Assembly (NCBI GenBank): GCA_034428595.1
Contig: DAOUHO010000004.1
Span: 1 to 24,109 of the forward strand
Origin: JAJECS01 sp034428595
Lineage (GTDB): Bacteria; Chloroflexota; UBA11872
DNA: 24,109 nt
Direction of reading: 5' to 3'
Shown here piece after piece: positions 1 to 8,580 of the stretch; the first letter of the stretch is position 1; the number at the start of each line of letters is the position of its first letter. The translations under genes were made by a program, and so were the position numbers. A model generated the notes under the pieces. The model was not told where the DNA came from. It did not search any database and saw nothing but the letters and a program-made list of their open reading frames with translations.

Positions 1-625
1 GAGCCGCGCCATGAATCGATCGGTGCTCAGCGTGTTGTTCGGAAGGCTCGGCCCCGCCGAAGGAGGCCCGGGCGAGGAGATCTACGAGGGGCGAATCAAG
101 CGGACAAGCCCCGAGGAGACCGCCCTGCTGTTGGGCGACGCCCGCAGCGTCTTGATCGTGCCCGGCTATGGCATGGCGGTAGCCCAGGCGCAGCACGCGG
201 TGCGGGACCTATCGGCGGAGCTCGAGCGGCGCGGCGTGGACGTGAAATACGCCATTCACCCGGTCGCGGGCCGCATGCCCGGACACATGAACGTGCTGCT
301 CGCCGAAGCCGACGTGCCCTACGAGCAGCTCTTCGACTTGGAGCAACTGGCCGGCACCTTTGCGCAGACGGACGTGGCGCTGGTGATTGGCGCCAACGAC
401 GTCGTCAATCCGCTGGCGCGTGAAGACCCCACCAGCCCGATTTACGGCATGCCGATTCTCGATGTCGACAAGGCCCGCACCGTGGTGGTCATCAAGCGGA
501 GCCTGAGTCCCGGATTCGCGGGAATTCCGAACTCCCTTTTCGCGGCGCCCAACACGGCCATGCTCTTCGGTGACGGCGAGGACGTGTTGCGAGAGTTGAT
601 CGGCGAGCTGAAGGCGTCCGGCTAG
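1..625 (+). CDS. pntB: NAD(P) transhydrogenase subunit beta, C-terminal part (5' end outside window)
   Basis: This is the NADP(H)-binding domain III of the membrane proton-translocating transhydrogenase, which moves hydride between NADH and NADP+ using the proton gradient. The domain fingerprint VPGYGMAVAQAQ, then HPVAGRMPGHMNVLLAEA, GANDVVNP, DVDKA and GFAGIPNSLF follow in the family order. The frame is open to the left edge and reads Ser-Arg-Ala before Met-Asn-Arg-Ser. That resembles the internal domain II/III junction of full-length PntB, so the ATG at position 11 is probably an internal methionine and not the start. The membrane helices of domain II lie outside the window. The stop is 6 bases from the stop of the convergent kinase-like gene, leaving almost no room for a separate terminator. 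Confidence 0.93.
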   Translation, partial: SRAMNRSVLSVLFGRLGPAEGGPGEEIYEGRIKRTSPEETALLLGDARSVLIVPGYGMAVAQAQHAVRDLSAELERRGVDVKYAIHPVAGRMPGHMNVLLAEADVPYEQLFDLEQLAGTFAQTDVALVIGANDVVNPLAREDPTSPIYGMPILDVDKARTVVVIKRSLSPGFAGIPNSLFAAPNTAMLFGDGEDVLRELIGELKASG

Positions 626-631
626 CGAAAT

Positions 632-3600
632 CTAGGCCGGCGCGGTCGCAACGCCCCACAGGCGCGCCGTGCCGTCGAATGCGGCGCTGGCCACCAGGTC
701 GCCGGCCGCGCTGAACTCAACGTTCACGATGGGGGCGCCGTGCCCCTCCTGGACGTGCAGCGGCTCACCCGACGCCGTGTCCCACCAGCGCAGCGTGCCG
801 CTGCGATGTCCGGAAACCAACAGCGCGGCGATGGGACTGAACGCCACGGCCAACGTGCCGGATTCCGGGCTCTCGAGGCGCCGGATTGACGCGCCCTCAA
901 CGGCATCCCACAGGATGACGGCGCCATCATCGAGCGCTCCGGCAATCGGTCCGCCGTTGTCGTGGATCGCAACCGCCCGCACGGGCACGCCGTCGGACGG
1001 CAACTGCACCGGCGTCAGGCTGGGCAGATCCCAAAGATTGACAAGACCATCGATGTCGGAGCTGACCAGCCGATCCCCCGTGGGACCGAATTGCAGCTGA
1101 TCCACCAGCGTTGTGTGCGCGGACAGCGAGGTCACCAGGCTCCAGGTCGCGGTGTGCCAAATCCGGACGATGCCATCGCTCCAGCCGGTTGCCAGCAGTC
1201 CGCCGTCCGGGCTGAACGCGGCGGCGCCAATGGTTGCCTGCGGCAGCGCCTCCGGCGCAAAGCTGTCGTCAGCGGCGGCGCTGGAGATGTCCCACAAGCG
1301 TAGCGGCGGACCGTCCGCCGCGCCGCCGCTGACGAGCCTCGACCCGTCCGGACTGAATGCCAGCGCGTGCGCCAATCCGGTGTGGTAGTCAATGGACCCG
1401 GCGGTGGACCCGCTCGGAAGCCCCACCAGCTCAATGGTTCCGACAGGATGCGATGCCGCCAAGAGCGTGGCGTCGCCTCGCAACGCGACGCGAGTGGCGT
1501 CGCCATAGGCGCCGAGCCGATGCCGCAGCCGTCCGTCAGGCAGGCTCCACAGCGCAACGGCCAAATGCCTCACCGCACACGCCAGGGATGCGCCGTCGGC
1601 GGTGACCGCCAGCGACCCGCGACTCACGGCGCCGGCCCGGTCCTGCAGATCCTGGAGCACCGCGCCCGTGACCGCGTCCCAAATGAGGACTCGCTCCGTG
1701 CCGTCCGCGGCCGCGATCCACGTTCCATCCGGGCCAAAGACCACGTCGTCCGCATCGAACCGGAGTCCGCTCAACGTGGCTTGGCGCGTCTGGCTCGCCA
1801 GATCCCAAATGCCGACCGACCCGCCGGCCTCGGCGGCGCCCAAGAGGGTGCCTGCCGAATTGAACGCAAGCGCGCGAATCGGCCGTGCGGCGTCGCCAAA
1901 AGACCCCTCAACCGTGCCTTGCCGCACGTCCCATATCGCGATGTTTCCATCGTCGCCGCCGGCCGCCAGCAACGGCCGCATGGGATGGAACGCCACGGCG
2001 CGCGCGGCCGCCGCCTCCGGCGCCAGTTGCTGAACGCCGGCGCCATCGCCTCCCCGCCACACGCCGACCGACCCCGCGGCCTCGGTGGCGGCCACGGCAG
2101 CGCCGGCGTCGTCGATCGCCAGACTGGTGACCTCGGAGTCGAGCTGAGAGGACCACCGACGCATGCCGGTGGAGGCGTCCCAGGCACTGAGCGTGCCGTC
2201 GGCGTGGCCGCTGATCAGGGCCCCACCGCGTGCGGCCAACGCCGTGACCGCGGAACCGGGCGCATCGTCGGCGTCGGTCGACCAGCGCCGACGTTCGCGG
2301 CCCGTCTCGCCGTCGAAGACGCTGATCAGGCCAATGCTGGAGCCAACGGCAATCTCCCCGTCCGGCAGCGCCGCCAACGCCTGGGCCTTGCCCAGGCCGA
2401 CGCGGTGGAGCAGGGCCAGGCGGGCCAGATTGTCGGCGCGAATCGGGTCGAGGACGCTGGGAAGAGCCTGACTGCCACGATCGAACGGGAACGGGCCAGC
2501 GGCATCCGCCACCGTCACTCCGGCCGGAGCGGGCGTGGGCGTCGGCTCCGGCGTCGCTTGTGGTGTGGCCGTGGGCGAGACGGTCGGCGTCGCGGGCGGC
2601 TCCGCCGGAATCTGCGGAACCACCTCACGGATGATGGTTCGCGTGACGGGGACCTCGCGCACCACGTCGCGCGTCACGACGCGATCCACCGTGACCACCT
2701 TGACCACTTCCTGCGGCAGCAGGCGCTCCACCTGCACCACCGGCTGCCGACGAGCCGCCAACGCGCTGATCGCCGCGGCTCCAGCCGCAACGGCCGCCCC
2801 GCCCAGAGCCGTTGCCGATACCGCGAGGAGCAGCTGGCGGCGCGAAACCGCGCCTCCGGACGCCTCCCGCCGTCGGCGCGGCCCCGCGCGAAATCGGTCG
2901 CTTGCGGGGGCCGGGGCCGCTCTACGGAGCTCACGCTCCGTGGCCTGAATGTCCTCGATCCGTGCGCGCACCTCGTCAGCCGACGGCGGCCGGGCATCCG
3001 GGTCCTTGGCCAATAGGCGGAGCATCAGCTGCTCGACAACCGGCGGCACATCGTCGCGATGCGACGCCAGCGGCGGCACGGACGCCCGCCGATGCAGATC
3101 GAGCACCGCCAGCGGCGTGTCGGCCCGGAACGGCGGCACGCCGGCCAGCAATTCGAACAACACGGTGCCCAGCGAGTACAGGTCGGCCTGGGCCGTGGCG
3201 CGGCGTCCGGCGGCGCGCTCGGGCGCGATGTACGCCGTCGCGCCCGACGGGTCGAGCTCATGCTGCGGGGCGGTTCCGGCGTCGAGGATCTTGACCCGGC
3301 CGTGCTGGAGCTTGAGGTTCTCGGGCGTCAGATTGCGATGAGAAAGCCCCAGCGCATGCATCGCCGCCAGGCCAGCCGCAATCGACTTTGTGATGTCAAG
3401 CACTTCGGTCACGCCGACCCGGCCACGAGCTTCGAGGTATTGCCGCAGCGTCAGACCGCCGACCAGCTCCATGACGACGCACCAGCGCCCGTCGACTTCC
3501 TCGGCACGGTGGACCTGCGCCACGCAGGGATGCTCAATACGCCGGGCAAGGTCGACCTCGCGCACGAGCTGCGCCATCAGTTCACGACGCTGTGCCAGGT

Positions 3601-3733
3601 GCTCGTGGAAGATGAGCACAGCCACGTCGCCGCTTCCATCGGAACGCGCGGCGCGGAATACCGTGCCGCGTGGACCGGCGCCAATGCTCACGCCGCGCTC
3701 GAGGTCGTCGATCGGCGGCCAGGCGTCAATCAC
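632..3733 (-). CDS. Membrane-anchored kinase-like (predicted pseudokinase) WD40 double-propeller protein
   Basis: The 1033-residue protein starts at GTG. Residues 12-262 have the Hanks-type Ser/Thr kinase fold: glycine loop G18-A-G-P-R-G23, alphaC Glu near 59, APE at 170-172 and D184-LYSLG. Two catalytic residues are changed. The beta3 Lys is Leu40 (VAVL for VAIK), and the HRD Asp is Asn134 (HRNLTPEN, also Thr for Lys at 136). DFG is D151-A-G. Phosphotransfer is therefore doubtful. Residues 298-325 are a basic RRQLLL stretch followed by one hydrophobic helix. Next come a Val-rich stalk (about 332-372) and a Pro/Thr linker (375-404). Fourteen WD-type blades then run to the C-terminus, enough for two seven-bladed propellers. 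Topology suggests a cytoplasmic kinase-like domain and external propellers. The ligand and partner are unknown. It lies 85 bases downstream of the ABC permease gene on the same strand. Confidence 0.93.
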   Translation of the reverse strand: MIDAWPPIDDLERGVSIGAGPRGTVFRAARSDGSGDVAVLIFHEHLAQRRELMAQLVREVDLARRIEHPCVAQVHRAEEVDGRWCVVMELVGGLTLRQYLEARGRVGVTEVLDITKSIAAGLAAMHALGLSHRNLTPENLKLQHGRVKILDAGTAPQHELDPSGATAYIAPERAAGRRATAQADLYSLGTVLFELLAGVPPFRADTPLAVLDLHRRASVPPLASHRDDVPPVVEQLMLRLLAKDPDARPPSADEVRARIEDIQATERELRRAAPAPASDRFRAGPRRRREASGGAVSRRQLLLAVSATALGGAAVAAGAAAISALAARRQPVVQVERLLPQEVVKVVTVDRVVTRDVVREVPVTRTIIREVVPQIPAEPPATPTVSPTATPQATPEPTPTPAPAGVTVADAAGPFPFDRGSQALPSVLDPIRADNLARLALLHRVGLGKAQALAALPDGEIAVGSSIGLISVFDGETGRERRRWSTDADDAPGSAVTALAARGGALISGHADGTLSAWDASTGMRRWSSQLDSEVTSLAIDDAGAAVAATEAAGSVGVWRGGDGAGVQQLAPEAAAARAVAFHPMRPLLAAGGDDGNIAIWDVRQGTVEGSFGDAARPIRALAFNSAGTLLGAAEAGGSVGIWDLASQTRQATLSGLRFDADDVVFGPDGTWIAAADGTERVLIWDAVTGAVLQDLQDRAGAVSRGSLAVTADGASLACAVRHLAVALWSLPDGRLRHRLGAYGDATRVALRGDATLLAASHPVGTIELVGLPSGSTAGSIDYHTGLAHALAFSPDGSRLVSGGAADGPPLRLWDISSAAADDSFAPEALPQATIGAAAFSPDGGLLATGWSDGIVRIWHTATWSLVTSLSAHTTLVDQLQFGPTGDRLVSSDIDGLVNLWDLPSLTPVQLPSDGVPVRAVAIHDNGGPIAGALDDGAVILWDAVEGASIRRLESPESGTLAVAFSPIAALLVSGHRSGTLRWWDTASGEPLHVQEGHGAPIVNVEFSAAGDLVASAAFDGTARLWGVATAPA

Positions 3734-3784
3734 GCCGATTCCAAGCGTGTCGGACTATAGAGAGCCACAGGTTCCGATTGTAAT

Positions 3785-3803
3785 GGCGGCGTCACCGGCC
3801 GCC
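3785..3803 (-). terminator. Possible weak terminator hairpin after the ABC permease gene
   Basis: GGCGGC and GCCGCC form a 6-bp stem around a 7-base loop, 15 bases past the permease stop on the minus strand. The sequence after it on that strand (ATTACAATC) is AT-rich but has no run of T. In such GC-rich DNA a 6-bp stem can occur by chance. Confidence 0.3.
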
Positions 3804-3818
3804 ACGAACTTCGCCGGG

Positions 3819-4610
3819 CTAGGAAAGCCGCCGGTACTGCGTGATGGCCAGCGTCGAGAACAGCGCCACCAGGCCGACGGTCCACGCGGCGGCTTGCCAC
3901 AGCGACGGCATGATCTCGCCGCCTTGCGACAGCCCGCGCAACAGATCGACCGTCACCGTGATCGGATTCACGCTCGCAAACGCTTCGAGCCACCCGGGCA
4001 TTGTCTCCACCGGCACAAACATCGAGCTCATGAACGTGAGCGGAAAGATCCACACAAATCCCGCCACCTGCGCCGTCTCGGTCTCGCGCACGGACACGCC
4101 GATCGTCGCGGAAACCCACGAAAAGGCCTGGGCGAAGATGATGAGCACGATTGGAACGGCAATGATGGCCGCCGGGCTCGCGTTGAAGCGAAAGCCGATG
4201 GCGTAGCCCACGCCGATCATGAGCAGCACCACGAAGACGTTGCGCACGGTATCGGCGAGGATTCGCCCCGCCATCACCGCGGACCGCGCCATGGGCAGCG
4301 ATCGATAGCGGTCGACCATGCCGGACGAGAGGTCCTCGGCCAGGCCAACACCCGTCTGGACGGCGCCGAACACCACGGTCTGCACCAGGATTCCCGGCAG
4401 CAGGAAGTCGATGTAGTTAACCGGTCCAACGTCGATCGCGCCACCGAAGACATACGTAAACAGCAGGACGAACATGACCGGGTTGATGGTGGAAAACACC
4501 AGCAGCTCGGGCGACCGCACATAGCGAATGAGATTGCGGCGGGCCATGGCCAGCGAGTCCGATAGGGCCCAGCGCGCCTCGATGCGCAGCGCCGTGAGGG
4601 TGTCATTCAC
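3819..4610 (-). CDS. ABC-2 type transporter permease, DrrB-like
   Basis: This 263-residue protein is the membrane half of a two-gene ABC exporter of the daunorubicin-resistance (DrrAB) type. Six hydrophobic segments are visible at about 36-56, 66-90, 118-140, 147-168, 182-202 and 237-257. The ABC-2 signature region is at 97-116 (GMVDRYRSLPMARSAVMAGR), followed by the usual NPITVTVDLLRGL near 215-227. The start is GTG at 4610, with AAAGGA about 10 bases upstream. It is 29 bases downstream of the ATPase gene on the same strand, so the two are co-transcribed. The exported substrate cannot be told from sequence; hydrophobic drugs, lipids or glycolipids are typical for the family. Confidence 0.93.
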   Translation of the reverse strand: MNDTLTALRIEARWALSDSLAMARRNLIRYVRSPELLVFSTINPVMFVLLFTYVFGGAIDVGPVNYIDFLLPGILVQTVVFGAVQTGVGLAEDLSSGMVDRYRSLPMARSAVMAGRILADTVRNVFVVLLMIGVGYAIGFRFNASPAAIIAVPIVLIIFAQAFSWVSATIGVSVRETETAQVAGFVWIFPLTFMSSMFVPVETMPGWLEAFASVNPITVTVDLLRGLSQGGEIMPSLWQAAAWTVGLVALFSTLAITQYRRLS

Positions 4611-4639
4611 GGTGAGAGCGTCCTTTCACGGCGGACGAC

Positions 4640-5644
<1,005 letters not shown>

Positions 5645-5651
5645 GTCCCAC

Positions 5652-5657
5652 CCTCCT
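5652..5657 (-). promoter_or_regulatory. Strong ribosome binding site deciding a TTG start
   Basis: The minus strand reads AGGAGG, then 7 bases, then TTG. This is a perfect Shine-Dalgarno core and it supports the rare TTG as the start of the DrrA-like ATPase gene. Confidence 0.7.
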
Positions 5658-5712
5658 GGATAGGGTCGCCCGCGTCGTCACATGCCGCGCGGGCGTTCCC
5701 CATCTAGGTATA

Positions 5713-5730
5713 GCCGGGCAAGAACCCGGC
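5713..5730 (-). terminator. Hairpin downstream of the molybdoenzyme gene
   Basis: GCCGGG and CCCGGC form a perfect 6-bp stem with a 6-base loop, 27 bases after the stop of the sulfite-oxidase-like gene on the minus strand. It sits in the 113-base gap before the ABC operon. The bases that follow on the minus strand (TATACCTAG) are AT-rich but not a T-tract, so this is a weak terminator candidate only. Confidence 0.35.
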
Positions 5731-5757
5731 ACCAAGTGCTCTTTTGCGCCGCGGCCC

Positions 5758-7596
5758 CTATCCGTCGGTGACGCGGAAGTTGACCTGGTGCCAGCCTTCG
5801 GCGCCGTTCGGCGCCGGGTTCTTGGGCCCCTTGGCCTGCAGCACGCCGTCGGAGTCGGTGGCGCGCACCCGGACAAAGTGCGAGCCCGGCGTGACCTCGA
5901 ATTCGCTCACCCACTGCACCCAGGTGTGCTTGCTGATCGGCGAGGCGAGCTTCGCTTCCTTCCACTCACCGCCGCCGTCAAGCTGCACTTCGACCTTGCT
6001 GATACCTCGGTTCTGCGCCCACGCCACGCCCGCAATTGGCTGCAAGCCCGGCGCGGTGTCGAACGAGAACGGCTTCGGCACGTCGATGCGGGACTGCGTC
6101 TTGATGGGCCCTTCCTTGGACCAGCCGCGCGGGATCCAGTAGCCGTCGAAGTCTTCCCAGGTCGTGAGCTCGATCTCCTGCAGCCACTTCGTCGCGGAGA
6201 CGTAGCCGTAGAGGCCCGAGACGACCAAGCGCGCGGGGAATCCGTGCTTGAACGGCAGCGGTTCGCCATTCATGCCGACGGCGACCAGAACCGGCCGTCC
6301 GTCGAACGCCACCTCGCGCGGGAATCCAGCCGTGAACCCGTCCACCGACCGGCCCACGATCTGGGTGGCCTCATCCTTGATGCCGGCGCGATTGAGCACG
6401 TCGGCCAGCGGTATGCCCTGCCACTTGGCGTTGCCGATCAGACGGCCGCCAACCTCGTTGGATACGCAGCAGAGCGTGACGTAGTCCTCGTCCGTAGCCA
6501 GGTCGAGCAGCTCGCGATAGGTGAGGGAGTAGGGGCTGTCCACCAAGCCCGTGATCTTGAGCTCCCAATTCTCAACATCGACGCGCGGAATCGAGAACGC
6601 GGTGTCGATACGGTAGAAGTCTCGGTTTGGCGTGACGACCGGCGAGATGCCTCGCACGTCCACCATCGTCTCCGGCGGCAGCGATCCGGTGGCCGCCTCG
6701 ACCTCGAGTGGCGTGGGCGTATCGGTGGCGGCGATGGTCGCTTCGGGTGAAGCAGTGGCCGCCGGCGCCTCGGTCGCAGCCGGCGTGGCCGTTTCCGCGG
6801 CGCTCGCCGTTGCCACGGGAGCTGGGGTTGTCAGCGGGGCCTGGGTGGCGTCCGGCGCGGCCGTTGCCACTGACGCCGGTGTTGGCGCGGGCGTCTCGGC
6901 GGTGGCGGCCGTCGCCGCTGGAGAAGGAGCGGCCGCGGCCGCTCGGCTGCGCACGGGCGGCAGCACAATGTCATCGCGGCTGGCCACGGCAACCTTGGCG
7001 CCTTCAATCAGATTGCGCCCGAGAACCCCGGTAACCACCGCGGCCAACGCAACCACCGCGCCGCTGCCAAGAAAGACCCGGCGCTGCCGCTGGAACTGAA
7101 GGTCCGCCGCCTGATCGCCGGCCATGGCCCCCACCGGGTTCGCGCGGGTAAACCACATGAGCGCCACGATGGCCAGCCCCACGGAGATTGCAGCCGCGGC
7201 AACCCCATGGGCCGGCGTTGACTGCGCGTCCACGGCGTTCGCCACACCCGTAAGTATTCCGAATGCCGCGAAGCCTGCCACGGCAATCGGCCGGGACCGA
7301 AGGGCCACAACCCCAAGGATGGACCCAAAGATCGCACTGAGCACGACCAGGAAAATGACCAACGCCAGCTTGTCGCTGGTGCCGAACACGCTGATGGCGA
7401 ACTCCTCCATCGCGCGCGGGCTCAGGTCGACGATCCGTCCGCTCATCGAAACGAGGAGCGACGGCAAGCCGCCGAAGATCCCGGCGTAGAGCTCGCTCAC
7501 GCCCACGGCCAGCAACGCGGCCAGCAGCCCCGCCAGGCCGCCGCGCCCCCAATAGCTCAACATGCGGGAAAACCTCCCGGCGCCCTCGTCAGCCAT
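5758..7596 (-). CDS. Membrane-anchored sulfite-oxidase-family molybdopterin oxidoreductase
   Basis: The 612-residue protein has two parts. The N-terminus carries five hydrophobic helices (about 20-40, 75-98, 102-120, 131-149, 175-193). A long Ala/Thr/Pro linker follows (about 217-300). Residues 310-480 match the sulfite oxidase molybdopterin domain: TLCCVSNEVGG holds the likely Mo-ligand Cys377, then KWQGIPLADVL and HGFPARLVV. Residues 500-612 match the C-terminal Mo-oxidoreductase (Ig-like) domain. Positive charges place the catalytic part outside the cytoplasm. Helix 5 is preceded by Q-RR-VFLG (171-177), a Tat-like motif. The start ATG has AGGAGA 6 bases upstream. The membrane part shows only one His, so it is not an obvious heme-b anchor of the YedZ kind. 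Substrate and electron acceptor are unknown. Confidence 0.9.
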   Translation of the reverse strand: MADEGAGRFSRMLSYWGRGGLAGLLAALLAVGVSELYAGIFGGLPSLLVSMSGRIVDLSPRAMEEFAISVFGTSDKLALVIFLVVLSAIFGSILGVVALRSRPIAVAGFAAFGILTGVANAVDAQSTPAHGVAAAAISVGLAIVALMWFTRANPVGAMAGDQAADLQFQRQRRVFLGSGAVVALAAVVTGVLGRNLIEGAKVAVASRDDIVLPPVRSRAAAAAPSPAATAATAETPAPTPASVATAAPDATQAPLTTPAPVATASAAETATPAATEAPAATASPEATIAATDTPTPLEVEAATGSLPPETMVDVRGISPVVTPNRDFYRIDTAFSIPRVDVENWELKITGLVDSPYSLTYRELLDLATDEDYVTLCCVSNEVGGRLIGNAKWQGIPLADVLNRAGIKDEATQIVGRSVDGFTAGFPREVAFDGRPVLVAVGMNGEPLPFKHGFPARLVVSGLYGYVSATKWLQEIELTTWEDFDGYWIPRGWSKEGPIKTQSRIDVPKPFSFDTAPGLQPIAGVAWAQNRGISKVEVQLDGGGEWKEAKLASPISKHTWVQWVSEFEVTPGSHFVRVRATDSDGVLQAKGPKNPAPNGAEGWHQVNFRVTDG

Positions 7597-7940
7597 TCCT
7601 GTCTCCTATGCAACAAGCTCTCTCGACCATTGATACGTGTATCGGGCCGGGACGGTTGCCGAATCTGCGAAAGACTTGCGTTGTCCCGCACGTAGGGACC
7701 ATTGGCGTCATCCTCGCTCCGCAGCCGCACCGACGCGACCATGTCCCATTCTAAGGCCCGCAAGGCCGTTTCCAGCGAGCGCGGTGCTTTATCTCACGGT
7801 GGCTGCGGCGTGTCCCGCCCCGCGCTTCAGGCGGCCGCGGCAGCGGCAGACGCTGGCCGGCGGGTGAGCGCGCGCGTTGACACCGCCAAGCGCGTTTGGC
7901 ACGGTCGCAGCCCGCGGCCAGAAAAAGATCGGGGATTCCT
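7597..7940. promoter_or_regulatory. Divergent intergenic region, promoters expected but not resolved
   Basis: This 344-base gap separates two divergent genes, the molybdoenzyme (minus) and DUF1761 (plus), so it should hold promoters for both. It contains the short inverted repeat GATAC-GT-GTATC at 7632-7643, a possible operator close to the molybdoenzyme start. It also has a consensus -35 box TTGACA at 7877-7882 on the plus strand, but no convincing -10 at the right spacing. I see no credible coding frame, RNA gene or long repeat in it. Confidence 0.4.
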
Positions 7941-8354
7941 GTGTGGACGGCTGAGATCAACTACGCGGCCATGATCGTGGCAGCGCTCGTGCCAATTGCG
8001 GTCGGCTTCAACTGGTATTCGACGAAATTGTTTGGCACGGCATGGATGCGCCTGATCGGCAAGACCCAGGAGCAGATCGCGGCCGAGGGCAACATGGTGC
8101 GGGCGCTGGTGGTGAGCAACGTCGGCGCTGTCGTGACCTCATATCTGCTCGCGCAGATCGTGGCCTTCACCGGCGCGGAAGGCTTCGGCGAGGGCTTTGT
8201 GATCGGCATCTGGGGTGCGATTGGACTTGTGGCCACGGCCTTTGCCTCGTCCTACGTCTACGAGAACCGGCCCCCATCGCTCTACCTGATCAACGTGGGC
8301 TACCACGTGGTGACGCTGCCAATCATGGCCGGAATCCTGAGCGTTTGGAGCTAG
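7941..8354 (+). CDS. DUF1761 family small membrane protein
   Basis: About 137 residues, with four hydrophobic segments. The N-terminal pattern EINYAAMIVAALVPIAVG, then FNWYSTKLFGTAWM, is characteristic of the DUF1761 family, whose function is unknown. I chose GTG 7941 (Val-Trp-Thr-Ala-Glu-Ile-Asn-Tyr) as start because family members begin just before this motif and GGGGA lies 5 bases upstream. A longer frame from TTG 7896 would add 15 residues of basic, non-membrane sequence that do not look native. The gene stands alone between a divergent molybdoenzyme gene and a 226-base gap before the next plus-strand gene. Confidence 0.85.
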   Translation: MWTAEINYAAMIVAALVPIAVGFNWYSTKLFGTAWMRLIGKTQEQIAAEGNMVRALVVSNVGAVVTSYLLAQIVAFTGAEGFGEGFVIGIWGAIGLVATAFASSYVYENRPPSLYLINVGYHVVTLPIMAGILSVWS

Positions 8355-8410
8355 GCTGCGCGAGTCACCCTCACCCGATCTCATCACGAGACGCTTGCAT
8401 GGATTTGTAG

Positions 8411-8431
8411 GGGCGTCCCTTGTGGGCGCCC
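8411..8431. repeat. Intergenic GC hairpin of GTAGGGGCG dispersed-repeat type
   Basis: GGGCGTCCC and GGGCGCCC pair as an 8-bp stem with one bulged T and a TTGT loop, preceded by TTGTAG. The pattern (TTGTAGGGGCG followed by an inverted GCCC arm) resembles short dispersed intergenic hairpins I recall from Chloroflexota genomes. Only one copy is seen in this window. It could also serve as a terminator for the DUF1761 gene 57 bases upstream, although no T-tract follows. Confidence 0.5.
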
Positions 8432-8580
8432 GCTCCGCCGGTGAACAGGGCTGCCCCAACAGTGTTTGACGGTTACGCCATGGCCCCATCAAGCCAGGAA
8501 CATCCGGCGCGAAGTTGCCAGCCAGCGATACCAACGATGCCCTATCCAAACCCACCGACGCCGCCATGCCCGGTGCTTAG

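Noticed and set aside
1367..3016. Plus-strand open frame of about 549 codons opposite the WD40 gene
   Set aside because: Arginine-rich composition, no motifs, and the opposite strand encodes recognisable WD40 repeats and a membrane helix.
7877..7882. Consensus -35 box TTGACA upstream of the DUF1761 gene
   Set aside because: No acceptable -10 box is found 16-18 bases downstream, so it is noted in the intergenic entry but not called as a promoter.
7896..7940. Longer DUF1761 protein from a TTG start
   Set aside because: The added residues are basic and unlike the family N-terminus; the GTG at 7941 has a better ribosome site.
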